64,000 bases of DNA from Prorocentrum cordatum (GCA_963575745.1 CAUYUJ010019880.1:64001-128000); one strand, 5' to 3'; shown: positions 50,463 to 61,196, numbered from the stretch's first letter. Notes: generated by a model not told the origin, from the letters alone. Numbers and translations: made by a program.

Positions 50463-50686
50463 AGCTCCTCCTCCTCCTCCTCCTCCTCCTCCTCCTCCTC
50501 CTCCTCCTCCCCCTCCTCCCCGTCGTCCTGGACATCGCTTGGGACCCTCAGAAGGTCATGTTGCATCTTCCGGGGACGTTATCCCTCCCCCAACTTGGCG
50601 TCTTTTCTGGAGCCCGGTCCTGGCTCGATTCGGACTCGACGCGTGTCAAGTCGACGCGGGTCCGGCGTGAATTCGAGGTGGGCCCG
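50463..50686. repeat. (CTC)n plus duplicated segment, copy 2
   Basis: CTC run at 50463-50515 followed by GGACATCGCTTGGGACC ... GAATTCGAG, the partner of 48603-48886. An open frame of about 50 codons (FSGARSWLDSDSTRVKSTRV) is shared by both copies, but I do not recognise it. Confidence 0.8.
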
Positions 50687-50688
50687 AC

Positions 50689-51054
50689 GTGGATGCGAGG
50701 CGGTTTCGGCGCGGACGTAGGGGCGCGACGGGACAGACGAGGTCCCGCGAAGGTGCCACCATAATTACAGTCGAGCGTATGATCAAGAAACCTCCTCCCG
50801 AAAAGCTTGCCAACGTTTCTCAACAAACTTGCAGGAAACTTTGGCCCCGTTTCTTGAGCACGTTCGCTCTCCCGCATGAGGGGGCGAACTTGGCCCAGGC
50901 TCGCTTCGGGAAGCTTAGGGAGCTGGCCCGGATGTCTTGCATGATCCTTGTCTTGATTTTATGTCTGCCTGTAGGTGGCCCTGCTGCTGCCACGGCCCCC
51001 GCTGCCACGGCTGGCCGCACCAGCCCCCTCGACGTGGAAGTCTTCCGCGTCTGA
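50689..51054 (+). other. Unrecognised ORF, possibly coding
   Basis: A 121-codon plus frame with natural composition: KLANVSQQTCRKLWPRF, GANLAQARFGKLRELARM, then a short hydrophobic run (ILVLILCLPV) and a stop. It could be an exon, or a fragment of a retroelement, given the LINE relics on both sides. A GT-rich donor could lie at CTGCCTGTAGGTGG. No family match. Confidence 0.3.
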
Positions 51055-51188
51055 GTGCGCTCCTCCTCCTCGGGTCCTGCGCGCGGCCGCCCTCGTCTCC
51101 CCTCTCCCCTCTTGCGCGCCGGCCACTTCGCCTTGCGGTCGCCCGGGATCGCCACCCGCTGGATCAGCTCTTCTGCCTCGCCGCTGCG
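51055..51188. other. GC-rich spacer
   Basis: GC-rich sequence up to the left end of a family T element. Nothing recognised. Confidence 0.4.
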
Positions 51189-51297
51189 GGGGGTTTTCTC
51201 CGAAGGGCTTGAGCGACCCCTCCTCCTCCTCCTCCTCCTCCTCCTCCTCCTCCTCCTCCTCCTCCTCCTCCTCCTCCTCCTCTTCCTCCTGCCGAGC
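51189..51297 (+). mobile_element. Family T element, left half
   Basis: GGGTTTTCTCCGAAGGGC and TTGAGCGACCCC followed by (CTC)n. The right half (CTC)n plus GGGTCGCGCGCGGCCCC...GGGGGAACC is at 52610-52672. LINE relic C lies between the halves, as if inserted into the CTC run. Confidence 0.7.
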
Positions 51298-52609
51298 ACG
51301 TAGTTGTCCTCGCTGCGATCACGCATGCGCCTAGAACGATCGAAGTGAGAGCTGACCATCTGGGTGTACTAGGCCTCCATACCAAGCCGTCAGGGAACCT
51401 TTTTCTTACAGGTGTCCTTGTTCTTATGCTGGGCTAAAATGTAGACTTGTAGGCGCTACTGAGACGAAGGCGCCTTGTACGAAGGTGCCTGCCCATGTAG
51501 ACCCTGCCAGTTTCCCAGAAGGGTCTTTAGAATGGATGAGCGCCCTAGGTAGCCAGCAGGCCGATACAGCGGCCAAGCTAGGAGCAAATAAACATAACCA
51601 GCCATCGTTTGCTGAGTTTGGTTTGCAGGATTCGAGGGCCCGTGCGTTCACGACGTACCTTCAATTCGTGATTAGAGCGTTGGAGTGTTTCTTCCTGCCG
51701 CGCAAGCGCGGCACCGGTGGCAAAGGCCGCCGTCGAGCTAGAAGAGTGGCCGGGGAGGGCAGGTCCTCCAACTACGCCTTCACTGCGGAGGTCCTGGGAG
51801 AATGCGGTCCAGGTTATGCCACTGCGGTGCCAGGGGCGGCGGCCAGCTCGGCTGGTGGTGCCTTCGCCTCCTCATCTGCTGCCCCTCCACCGCTTCCGCA
51901 TTTACTGCCAGCCCCTTTTGGCACCCATGCCCCTCGCCCGTGTGCGGCGCCGGGTCCAACCTCGCACCGTTGGAAGTTCGTTAAGCCAAAAGATTGGATT
52001 TGTATAGTATGCTACAAGCGTAGCTACGCTGCAGCGCCATCCGCATCGGAAGTCTGCACTGGCCACAATTCCGTTTTCAGCGAAATTGCCGCAAACACTC
52101 GCACGCATAGGATTTACATCGCTTGCCACGACTCCGACAGCTTGATCTTTATATGCAGCTCGTGTGGCTGCATGTGCTAGGGCCAGAGAGCCAAAGGCCT
52201 TCTGAAAGATTGCGGCGGGATTTTTTTTACAAGCCCATACAACAGGAACAGTTGGAAGCGTATGTTTAATAGAACGCACCCAGACCCCGCCAAAGGCGAC
52301 TCTAAGGTTCTAGACGAATTGCTCCTGCGTTCCAGTCTTCTCTAATAGTTCAGCCAGCCTGGACGACCAAACGGAACACAACACAATCGAACCTCCTCTG
52401 GTTGATGCTGTTGCCAACACCTGGGTGATACATGTTTCTGTTGTTTTTGTATCGGGGGCGTTGCTGTTTCCGGTGGTATTTTGGTCCAGAGTCCCACCTA
52501 ATGTCATCGCAGAACGACCCCGCCAAAGGCGAGGCCATTGTGCTAGTTGAGTTTTTTCTGCCCATCCAGCTTTATCGCTCCAGCCTTCAGCCAGCACCGC
52601 ACCAGGCGC
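51298..52609 (+). mobile_element. LINE relic C: RNase H and zinc-finger tail
   Basis: A 5'-truncated non-LTR element. At 51485 the plus frame opens with VPAHVDPASFPEGSLEWMS and LGSQQADTAAKLGANKH, the RNase H C-terminus (usual forms VPAHL and GNE.AD..AK.GA). It continues through a basic segment, an Ala/Pro/Ser linker, WICIVCYKRSYAAAP, HRIYIACHDSDS and FICSSCGCMC to a TAG at 52178-52180. Past that stop the same frame reads GLLKDCGGIFFTSPYNRNSW, the expected end of the zinc-finger tail, so the TAG is probably a decay mutation. 52345-52609 is untranslated and contains CCCCGCCAAAGGCGA twice. The 3' end passes into (CTC)n. Confidence 0.72.
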
Positions 52610-52672
52610 AACTCCTCCTCCACCTCCTCCTCCTCCTCCTCCTCCTCGGGTCGCGCGCGGCCCCGAGGGGGA
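52610..52672 (+). mobile_element. Family T element, right half
   Basis: (CTC)n then GGGTCGCGCGCGGCCCC and GAGGGGGAACCGC, the inverse of the left half at 51189. Confidence 0.65.
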
Positions 52673-52888
52673 ACCGCACACGCCGCTGGCGACCAAAAAG
52701 TCTGCCCGCAGGTCGGCGCCAACTTCGCGGCCCCGAGCGTGGCGCTCGAGGTGGCCGCCGAGGTCTGCCAGCGCCCGTCCGCCACGGCCAACCTGCCCCT
52801 CGCCCTGGCGCGCGCTCGGGCCTCCTCCGCTCGGCCGCCTCCTTAACATCGGCGGCGAGCCCAGGGGCGAAGTGGGGGTGGGCTGGAG
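52673..52888 (+). other. Candidate terminal exon and spacer
   Basis: After AAGTCTGCCCGCAG, an acceptor-like site at about 52709, a plus frame reads VGANFAAPSVALEVAAEVCQ, then RPSATANLPLALARARASS, and stops at TAA (52844-52846). Composition is coding-like. Weak resemblance to the FALREA segment of the RING continuation exon is noted but unproven. Confidence 0.35.
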
Positions 52889-53153
52889 GGTTTCTCCGAA
52901 GGGCTTCGGCGACCCCTCCTCCTGCTCCTCCTCCTCCTGCTCCTTCCCCTCCCCCTCCTCCTCCTCCTCCGCCTCCTCCGCCCCCCCCCCCCTCCCCCCC
53001 CCTCCACCTCCTCCACCTTCTCCTCCTCGTCCTCCTCCTCCTCCTCCTTCTCCTCCTCCTCCTCCTCCTCCTCCTCCTCCTCCTCCTCCTCTTCCTCCTC
53101 CTTATCATCATCCTTGGGTCGCCTACGGCCCGGGGGGAAACCGTCCAGGGTGG
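52889..53153 (+). mobile_element. Family T element, complete: TIR-(CTC)n-TIR
   Basis: The left end GGTTTCTCCGAAGGGC and TTCGGCGACCCC faces the right end GGGTCGCCTACGGCCC and GGGGGGAAACCG, inverted over about 27 bp. Everything between is (CTC)n/(CCC)n. GT lies at the second base of the left end and GTCCAG|GG just beyond the right end, so the element would splice out as a GT-AG intron with its own pyrimidine tract. That is inference. Confidence 0.75.
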
Positions 53154-53418
53154 GCACGGTGGATGTTGAATCGGCGTCGCTCTGTTGTACTAATACTATG
53201 TGTGCGTCGCCCCCCAGGGGCGACGCGAGCACCGAGAAATCTTACAGCATATTCGCCGTGGCTGGCGCTCTCTGGCCACCCCGCTCGGGAAATTATAGAC
53301 TACACGATCGGTATGGGATATGCTCGTGTCGGACGCGCGCCTCCAAGGAGAGCATGCAGTACTAGTAGTTTCTCTCTGTGCGTCCCATTGAAGTCGGCTG
53401 GTGGTCAGAGAAAGAAAA
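53154..53418. other. No gene seen
   Basis: Moderate-GC spacer, including GTTGTACTAATACTATGTG at about 53183. No motif recognised. Confidence 0.4.
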
Positions 53419-53560
53419 GGTACCCATACCGCTGCCCTCCCCGCCCGTTTTGCACTTTTTGTGCCTCCTGGGAGGCCCTCGTCGCCACCGCTGGATTCGT
53501 CTTGAGATCCTGGTCTGGACGCATTCTGGGAGAGGTCCGGGTAGTAGCGGTATCGGTACC
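53419..53560 (+). mobile_element. Family J TIR element
   Basis: GGTACCCATACCGCTGCC and AGTAGCGGTATCGGTACC are inverted ends. GGGAGGCCCTCGTCGCCACCG and GGGAGAGGTCCGGG lie inside. It is followed by GGTTTCCCCAG. Confidence 0.75.
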
Positions 53561-53589
53561 TTTTGGTTTCCCCAGGGGGTCTGACACAT

Positions 53590-53740
53590 TCCACCACCCA
53601 CCAAACCACCCCAACCCAACCAGAAGGCCCAAATATGCCTTCATTCCCAGTGGGAGGGGGCTTCGGGGAGCATTGAACAATTGCACCTGTGGAACACGCA
53701 CGTTCTTAGGGTTAGGTTGAGGTGGTCTGGTTGGTAGTCA
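53590..53740. mobile_element. Family Z TIR element, second copy
   Basis: CCACCACCCACCAAACCACC and CCAACCCAACCAGAAGG face GGGTTAGGTTGAGGTGG and TCTGGTTGGTAGTCA. Its right end overlaps a further hairpin, GTAGTCAACA...TGTTGACTAC (53734-53776). No clean target duplication. Confidence 0.7.
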
Positions 53741-54258
53741 ACAGTGAGGTGGCCCAGCCACTCCATTGTTGACTACCTCGTCCTGCCCGCCACCTCAGAT
53801 GGCAAACGGGAAGGGGGGGCCAGGTTCGTGGTGCCAGCTTCGTGGAAGGTCTTTGACTCTCTCGGCCTCTGGGGGGCCTCTCTGTCGCACCCTAGGGCCC
53901 TCAAGCACGGATCCAGGATGCACATTTGCATCAGATGGACCGCGGGAGGGCTCTAGGGACCGCGCTGGAGCTAAATGTTGGCCTTTCCTCCTCCCCCCCC
54001 CCCTTCGACCGATTTCCTCGGGCCCTCCTCCTCTTCAGCCCCCACAGGCCGCCGCCGGGACGGATGGGCAGCATCCTGCACCGCCCGAGCCACCAGGGCG
54101 CTGGCGCCAACGCCAGCGCGCCCCTGTGCCCGCCCCCTCGTCGCCTCGGCCGGGCGCGGCCCGAGGTGCTCCCCAGCAGCGGCGCCCCGAACGGATGACG
54201 ACGCAGAGGCGTGGAGGCGGGTCGAGGCGCGGGCAGCCGAGAGGCACGGCCCTGCTGG
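53741..54258. other. Family A fragment and unassigned GC-rich ORFs
   Basis: 53820-53945 (CTCGGCCTCTGGGGGGCCTC, CCTAGGGCCCTCAAG, GGATCCAGGATGCA) is a diverged family A body. 54030-54255 is open in two plus frames after a CCTCTTCAG acceptor-like site; one reads DDDAEAWRRVEARAAERHG. It ends exactly at the family T left half. It may be an exon, but I recognise no family. Confidence 0.35.
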
Positions 54259-54513
54259 AGGATTTCTCCGAAGGGCTTAGGCGACCCCTCCTCCTCCTCC
54301 TCCTCCTCCCTCCTCCTCCTCCTCCTCCTCCTCCTCCTTTTCCTCCCCCTCCTCCTCCTCCGCCTCCTCCTCCGCCTCCGCCTCCGCTCCTACTCCTCGT
54401 CCTTCTCTCCTCCTCCTCATCTCCTCCTCCTCCTCCTCCTCCCTCCTCCTCCTCCTCCTCTCCTCCTCCTCCTCCTCCTCCTCCTCCTCCTCCTCCTCCT
54501 CCTCTTCCTCCTT
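54259..54513 (+). mobile_element. Family T element, left half
   Basis: GATTTCTCCGAAGGGC and TTAGGCGACCCC followed by about 230 bases of (CTC)n. The matching right half lies after LINE relic A at 61197-61475. Confidence 0.72.
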
Positions 54514-54580
54514 TCAAGCAACTGTTTGGGCTCTGACCTTTTGGTACACAGAGCCCAGCGCGACTCGGCACTTCCACGCA

Positions 54581-55767
54581 GTGCTTGAGGGACTTACCTC
54601 GGTGCCCGCCCCACACCACACCGAGGTACGACTGAGACCGAGGCAGCATGAAACACACGGCCAGTGGTTTCGATGCGGAGGATGTGGGCGCTGCGAGTGG
54701 AACAACACCCTCGCCCGGAATATCAACACATGCACTCACTGCCACACGAAGGTTGATATCTATCGAGGAGCAGGCAACCGTTTCAAGAATGTTGTCACGT
54801 TCGAAGGCCTGGCGCAGGTGGGCGGAGTGATATTCCATGATGTCTCGCAGCCGCAGCCCGTCACCAGGTGGCAAAGGACGACGTGCTACACATGGCAAGG
54901 TCAAGACGGTGCCAGTGCACAACCTGCTCCAGCAGGCCATTGGCGCCACCAGCGACCCTTTGCTCGAGAAGACGCTGAAGGACGAGCTTGAGCGCCTGGG
55001 CCTGCTGAACAGCTCGCCCGAAACGCCCAGCCTCGTTGACAGCCTCAAGAAGGCTGACGGGGCCTACCGCCACGCGGAGCACCTCCGCGAGCAGGCGGTT
55101 GCCTCGGTCGTCCGCCTTCAAGCCGATCTTGAGACTGCGAGGACCAAAGAAGCGGCCGCCGCCCCCCGCCCTAGCGGAGGCCACGGAGGCTAAGGCGGCG
55201 GCGACCAGGGATCTCGCTCACGCAGAGGGTGCCCCAGGTGTTCTAGCAGCGGGTGCAGCTGGCGAGAAACATGAGAAGAATCACGTGCCTATGTTCAGGC
55301 TGGACTGGGACGAGGAGTTCTTCAGCCTGCTCGGGAAGCTGGAGCGCACTGAGGAGGAGAGCAAGAACTTGGAGAAACCCCACAAGGACCTCAAAACGAC
55401 CCGCGGCGACCTCGACTCGAGGAGCCAGCGCATCACCACGTGGCTCGAGCAAGCCAAGAAGTTCAAAGGGGCCATCAGCGCGCGCATAGCCAAGAAGAGG
55501 AAGCCCCAAGGCGGCGAGGCCGTCGACCCGGAGGCGAAGGAGACGCTGGAAGTCGACGACGAGCCCCAGCAGGCCGCCAACGTGGCCGTGCCCGCCGAGC
55601 CCGTGACCCCCCCCCCCCTCGGACCAGCAGGACAAGCTCAAGGCCGATGCGAAGAAGCTGTCCGAAGCACGATTCGCCGCCCAAGCCCAGGCCTCCAAAG
55701 CCAAGGGTAAGGGGTCGGCGAGCATTGCTGCGACAGGTTCGACAGCCTCCCCTTCGACTGCTTGACA
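54581..55767 (+). pseudogene. LINE A ORF1 (gag-like, RanBP2-type finger)
   Basis: 54581-54991 carries WFRCGGCGRCEWNN...CTHC, a RanBP2-like zinc finger (W-x2-C-x2-C...N...C-x2-C). The frame then moves to 54837-55193, with an RS-rich start, LLQQAIGATSDPLLEKTLKD and a helical HAEHLREQAVASVVRLQAD, a likely coiled coil. It shifts again to LAEATEAKAAATRDLAHAEG and a Lys/Glu-rich helix (KLERTEEESKNLEK). At the C run near 55610 it shifts to DQQDKLKADAKKLSEARFAA and a TGA at 55765-55767. This is a nucleic-acid-binding ORF1 by position. Three frameshifts. Confidence 0.65.
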
Positions 55768-55780
55768 TATTCAGAAGGGG

Positions 55781-56848
55781 ATGCCGCAGTCCCAGAAGTC
55801 TGATGCCCGCGCCAGCGACGAGACGCGCATGTTCGCGGGGAACATCACTGAGCTCTCCGACAAGTCCGGGCAGTACTTGTTCGGCCACTACTCGCAACTA
55901 TCTTACTGGGGGGTCGTAGGGATTCACGCCCATGACCAACAAGAACTTCGGGCCTGGGGTGCGAAGGCCAGGCGTGAGATGCTACGATTGTATTCGAATC
56001 CAGCTCGATCGTCGGGAAAGCATGTGTCCAAGAATACAGTCAACCGTTCCAATGCAGGGGGGGGGGGGGTCGCTCGCCGTCACCGCCAATGTCAGCTTCT
56101 TCCTGGGGCCAGAACTGCAGCGCGCCAGCTCTCGGCCAATGGCGACCAGATCTTCGATGGTTTTCTGCCCATTGTACTGCACCAGGTGGGCTACAGCATC
56201 ACGTTCATTTTCTGGCACGGGCGCTCGTCAGTGGGCATGCTGGGGCCCGGCCGCCTACGATATGGACGGCTTGGAGGTCTACTCAGGGCTGCCAGCTTAC
56301 CGTGGGCGGTGATCGGCGACTTCAACGCGCCCCCAGACATCCCCCAGGACTCGCTGATCGCCCGCGAGGTGGACGGCCACGTCCGCGTCGCCCCTGGAGA
56401 AGGGACCTGCGTGCAGAAAAAAAGAGCAGACACTCTCCTTGATTGCACGTTGTGCTCTTCTTCAGCCATCCCTTGCATCGAATATGTTCGGCGGGTCCGC
56501 GACGCCCCGCGGCGCCCCCAAATTGGCATGCAGGTGGCCCTCAGGAGCTCGGGCCTCCAACTTCTCACGCGTGCCTGGGATGGGCCTCGTAGGCCCCCCC
56601 AGGTTGGGCGTCCGTGCGCTTCTCCTTGCTTGAGATCTGAGAATAGTAGGATGAAGGCTCAGCGCCAGATGGCGCAACAAGAGGCCAATGAAAAGCGCTG
56701 CCAGCGACTTACGGCTTCCTTTTGGGATTGCTTTGATAAGCGGCAGTCGTCTCCCAATCGCGATTTTGAAGTGGGAGGTGCCCGGGGGCCTGGGGGGTCA
56801 GGCGATGTTGAGGACGCCCAAGTAGACCAGCCTGAGTGGCCGGACTAG
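55781..56848 (+). pseudogene. LINE A APE-like endonuclease region
   Basis: Opens at ATGCCGCAG and continues to 56848. AVIGDFNAPPDIPQ is the signature of exonuclease-endonuclease-phosphatase domains, with the catalytic Asp and Asn. GTCVQKKRADTLLDCTLC follows like the family's 'T.....S.ID' motif. The N-terminal third is scrambled by a G-run frameshift at about 56050. In intact LINEs this nuclease nicks target DNA to prime reverse transcription. Confidence 0.6.
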
Positions 56849-57711
56849 CCAGACCCTTGGGCGGATGAATTAGATTGCGTTTGCTCCACCCCCCTTGCCC
56901 CTCCTGCCACCCCCCCCCCCCCTCCCGGGCGACCGCCGGGCCACCGCGCCCAGGCCTGGCGACGGCGACAGCACGCCCACCGAGGCCGCCCAAAATGCCA
57001 TTGACAGTCAGCGAAAGGTCCCGCAGCGCCAGTGCCAAGAGAGCCATCGCCCCATTTCGCGCCAGCCCCCCGAAGTAGGACTTGACAGTAGCAGGTGCGA
57101 TGATTCGGCCACCCGAGAGCCAGAGCCTATAGAGCCCTCCCGCATGTCCGAAGGTACCCAGGCTGGCCCCAGGACCCCGACTCCCATGCCAAGTTCTGTC
57201 ATTCCTGACGACCTGTGGTGTCGTACGCGTGAGGAGATCGGGTTTACGTCTGGGGCCAGTTCTCTAAAATGTCTCCACCCTCCGCTGCTGCTTCCCGTAG
57301 CATTTAGGCTCACAGAAACACGCCCCGCCTCAATATCAGGTACGCATGCAGCGTTCGACACCTTCTTCGAACACACGACCAGCAGACATCACGGCCAGGC
57401 ACCCCCGGGTGCATGCCGCGCCCATGAGCCGCAGTTCAAGGTGAAGCCAATGCATATGGTCGCCCATCGGCACCAACAGAGATTGCGAGACGCTCGCGCC
57501 CAGTGGTGGACACGGCTCCGAACGGTTCCGAGTGGAGTACTACGACACAGCACGCGGCAACGGTCCCGTCCAACTCCAGGGATACCAGCAGGCGTGCGTG
57601 AAGCTGCTCCATGAGGCCCCTGAACGCGTCCAAGATGTCATCTGGCCACTACGAGACCCACCATGGAAACGGTGGCGATAACTACTAGCCAAGGGCGCTG
57701 CCGAGCAGGCG
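56849..57711 (+). pseudogene. LINE A endonuclease-RT linker
   Basis: Frames open in turn (56895-57614 and others) with Pro/Arg-rich sequence and RHQQRLRDARAQWWTRL, typical of the basic linker between nuclease and RT. A C run at 56912-56923 is a probable frameshift site. Confidence 0.45.
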
Positions 57712-59150
57712 GTGATTCTCGAGTCCTGGGAGAGATGTGCCAGGCGCTTGGCTGACCGCGTCCAACGACGAGCCAGATTTGCTTATCTACGTGATTTCGG
57801 GTCTTGGATACAGGGAACGCATGCGAATGGAATCCTGCGAAAATCTCTTAAGCCCATGAACTTACCCGACATCGAGTATGCCTCAGACGCTGGGGTGGCT
57901 GTGCACCCAGTCGGGATCATGGACGCGAAGGCGGAGAAGTTCAATGACCTCCTGGGCCCCGCAGCAGATAGACCTCAGCACCACTCGAGATATGTTCAAT
58001 CGCATACGGGCAGTTGCCGACGACGACCCACTGCCCAGCATCACTCCAGCTACGATAACATATGCCTGCGGCAGGATGAAGCCCCCCCCCCCAGGCCTAG
58101 GGGTTGCTAGTTTCACGCCAGTTGACGTTCAGCGACTACCTCCGAAAGCACGTCAGGATATGCCATTACTACTAACAGCTATGAAGGACACACTCGCGTG
58201 GCCGATCCAGGCACCAGTCATCTTGGGTAAGCTCACGCCCAAGAAGACAGGAGCTGGCCGAGCCATAGGGATGATCTTGATGCTTGGACGAGTCGGGCCG
58301 ATGATCAGAGAGACACATGTGCAATCATGGGCGCAGTACCATACTACGGACTGGGACGCGGCCACCAGAGGAAAATCATGTCTACAGGAGGCGCTCCGAC
58401 GCGCCACCGACGAAGAATTAGCACCTACTGTCAAGATGACATATGCACATGCAATGCTGGGCATTGTCTCATTTTACGATCCCATACCTTGGCTGCCGCT
58501 CTTGGAGGCAGCCCTTTCGTTGGATCTCCCGCCCAGTGTCCTCGAGCTCGAACTGGTTCAATGCATTTTCCCGCGCGCACTAGAACAGATGGGTGTGGCC
58601 TCAGACATTTGAACCGTCGCGGTCAGTGGTGCAGGGCCTGCGAAGCGGGACACGCTTCGCGAAAGCCCTCGCGCAATATGTCATGTAGAAAACAACATTG
58701 GCCCATCCCAGTGCGAGCCACCGGATATGGGTCGACGACGTACCCCAGCAGATGTCAGGATCCAGTCGCGCCGTGAAGCCACATCTGATTGATTGCATCG
58801 TCCACACGTGCCAACTGCTGGGGGCGAGGGGCCTCGAAGTTACTCCGAAGTTCACCAGCAGGAGCTCGACGACGGAGGATTCCAAGGCCATCGCCGAGGA
58901 GTCCTCAGGCGGGCTTACCAGACCCAGGGGGCAAGCATGCGGCGCACCTCGGAGTCGATTTCGGATGCGGGCTTCATGCTCGCAGCACACGGCGCATGAG
59001 AGAACATAAGCACCAGCTCATGTCGAACAAGATTCGCAGATTCGCCCAGGCGCCAAGGCGCTTCAAGGCGACGGCCAATCTGCAGACGCAGGCAGGCCTT
59101 CCTGCGGGCCTGCACGGCCACCAAGTGCACGGCGCCTTTGGACAGCAGGT
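57712..59150 (+). pseudogene. LINE A reverse transcriptase
   Basis: 57712-57945 then 57947-58612 in a second frame hold KLTPKKTGAGRAI (motif 2-like), WDAATRGKSCLQEALRRA and IVSFYDPIPWLPLLEAAL, where FYD replaces the usual FD. A further shift leads to RIWVDDVPQQMSG at about 58728, the catalytic xxDD loop, and a thumb-like LLGARGLEVTPKFTSRSS. At about 59005 REHKHQLMSNKIRRFAQ begins the connector. At least three frameshifts. Confidence 0.68.
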
Positions 59151-59154
59151 GTAG

Positions 59155-60405
59155 TTGGTGCGGCGACGGTTGGCGCAGGCAAGCGGGGGGGCTGGCAAGG
59201 GGCGCTGTCTCGCGACGGTGCTTGAGCCCAAGGCCCCAGGCCAGGGCCCGGCGCTGGAGCTGCCAGTCCAACTCGTGGACCAGTGGCTGAAGTCGCGGCG
59301 AGACCATCCCAACCTCAGCACGGGCATTCGCAAAGTCTGGGGTCAGATCGACACGCAGATGCTGAACCTCAACCCTGCAGATCAGCCTCGCAACGTGAGG
59401 TGCCCAATCTCGGCAGTGACCCTGACATTGATGAGAGCTGGCTGGGGCCCGCGACAGCCGCGCCAGTGGGGCTACACTACTGACGCGGACAAGGGCTCGA
59501 CAGAACAATGGCAGTTGCCTGATGAGCCCTACACAGGCGACGTGCACAAAGATCGACATGGCCGTCTGCTCCAAGACCTGCTAAGATCAGTATCCCAGAA
59601 GCGATGGGTGACTGCGAGCCAACGCAATGCTGGTGGCGGGCTGGAGCGCGGGGTCGCCATGGAGTTGTTCCAGAAGCTGGTGGCCCAACTCGAGGCCTCT
59701 CCACATGGGCGCAAACTGTCAGAGACCACGGCCACGATTGCTGCAGGAGGGTGCTGGCCCAAAGCGAGAAAGAAGCAGCTGGTGCTGAATGCTCAGGGCG
59801 CCGAGATTTGTGACAGGTGTCAGCGCTATTCAGAAACATGGATGCGTCGCTACTGGGAATTCGAAAAGAACGTGGGTTCACCACCCTATGACGCTAGCGC
59901 CCAATATGTTCCAGCCGCCCTCGCCCAGGCAAGCTGCGATGAAGGTTTCTGGCTCCGTGGGCTCCCCCCAGCGCCCTGGACCTGGGCCCCTGAGCCTGCA
60001 GATCTTGACGTGTGGTGGCCCGAAGGGACGCCTGAAGTTGTATGTGGGTGTCTTGGACATGGGGCTCAAAGTGAGCCCCTGCTGGTGTCCGGGGATGCGC
60101 CAGGCGGGCCTGAGTCCAAATGGCCCAGACTCCGACGCGTAGGCCTCGCATGCGCTTGCATTAATTCCCTGCCCCCCCTGTCCGTCCAAGCCTCCATAAT
60201 GGGCCCCCTAAGTGGCACTCGACAAGTGGTCGCCGGAGGGGGGAGTGGAGCGTTTCCTTTGGCTTCAGAGAGCGCTACTGGTTATTTATTGTATATTACA
60301 GCGTACGAGCCCCTCGCAACGGGGTGGCCCATTAGAATGCACGACCGCCCGCACGGCCCTGACGCCGACCTGTGGGCTCGCATCCGCGACCAACTGCGTG
60401 CCTGA
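59155..60405 (+). pseudogene. LINE A connector and broken RNase H
   Basis: A 417-codon open stretch. It starts with the basic connector (GRCLATVLEPKAPGQGP, LVDQWLKSRRDHPNL) and has a decayed zinc knuckle (ICDRCQRYSETWMRRYWE, whose last Cys and His are lost). Near the end it reads into RNase H: GPLSGTRQVV, then YEPLATGWPIR and PHGPDADLWARIRDQLRA. The first RNase H aspartate segment is scrambled near 60050. Confidence 0.62.
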
Positions 60406-60420
60406 CCCCCGTTTTGTATT

Positions 60421-61152
60421 TCGGTTGTTTTCACACATAGCCATCAGTCCGAGGAGGATATCGTGGCTCGGCGCGCTGTCAGCACGCACGTTCTGGCCAA
60501 CACTGTAGTTAACATTTTGGCCGACGCCGCTGCCCACCTTGCCCGTGTTCCTGTCCCCATCTGCCAGCATATTCATCTGCAGGAAAGTCGTGCCATGCAT
60601 GTGCGTATGCGGTGCCTCCGTGCTGCGTTCGAATGCTTCCGGGCTGAGCAAGAGCTTGCCCAGGGTACCAGGGAGATTAGGAAAGAGGGGGTACCCCATC
60701 CTCCCCAACCCCCCCCCCCCGCTCCTCTGCTGCCGTGCTCTCCTCCCTTTGCTCGGCTCATCGGCTCTCGGGGTGTCAACGTAAGTGTTTGCGTTGTATT
60801 AGCTCTGCGTCGTTTGCCACAGTTGAGAGGTGGGAATCCCCCCTGCCAAGAGCTCGTCAGTGTTGACGGGGCCCCCATACGCCCCAGCCCAAGGCCCAAG
60901 GGATGCGTATTCATGTAGCGGGGGGCTGGCTGCATCCATCCCACCTCCTGAATTACCACTCTCAAGTGAGGGTGCGGTTCTGCGGCTCGTGTGGGGCCAC
61001 TGCTGATCAACGGGTGTGCTCCTTGGGCAAACCCTGTTCGATCCATCCCACTTGCACAGGCCGCGCGTGCCTCCGTCGCTTAGCTGAGGGGCTCCCCCCC
61101 AAGACCCAAGGTAAGGCTGGCCCACCGAGGCAGCGACCAGGGGCTCAGCTTT
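60421..61152 (+). pseudogene. LINE A RNase H end and zinc-finger tail
   Basis: HSHQSEEDIVARRAVSTHV and LANTVVNILADAAAHLARV (60433 on) give the last RNase H motifs. After a C run at 60710 the frame shifts. From about 60915 it reads HPSHLLNYHSQVRVRFCGSC, ADQRVCSLGKPC and RACLRRLAEGLPPKTQG, the C-terminal finger shared with relics B and C. It ends with a TAA at 61150-61152, about 45 bases before the (CTC)n. Confidence 0.65.
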
Positions 61153-61196
61153 AAGCGATACCCGGACTTGCTTCGCAACGGGGATCTCAATATCCT

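Larger units (their letters stand above)
54514..61196 (+). mobile_element. LINE relic A: near full-length non-LTR retrotransposon
   Basis: A decayed element of about 6.6 kb with, in order, an ORF1/gag-like region, an APE-type endonuclease, reverse transcriptase, connector, RNase H and a Cys-rich tail. At least eight frameshifts or stops break it, several in C or G runs. It is bracketed on both sides by (CTC)n belonging to one family T element. The domain order resembles RNase H-bearing LINEs that are abundant in dinoflagellate genomes (family knowledge). Immobile as it stands. Confidence 0.8.

Noticed and set aside
48603-50686. LTR retrotransposon with 155-bp LTRs
   Set aside because: No TG...CA ends, and the content is a non-LTR RNase H and zinc-finger tail.
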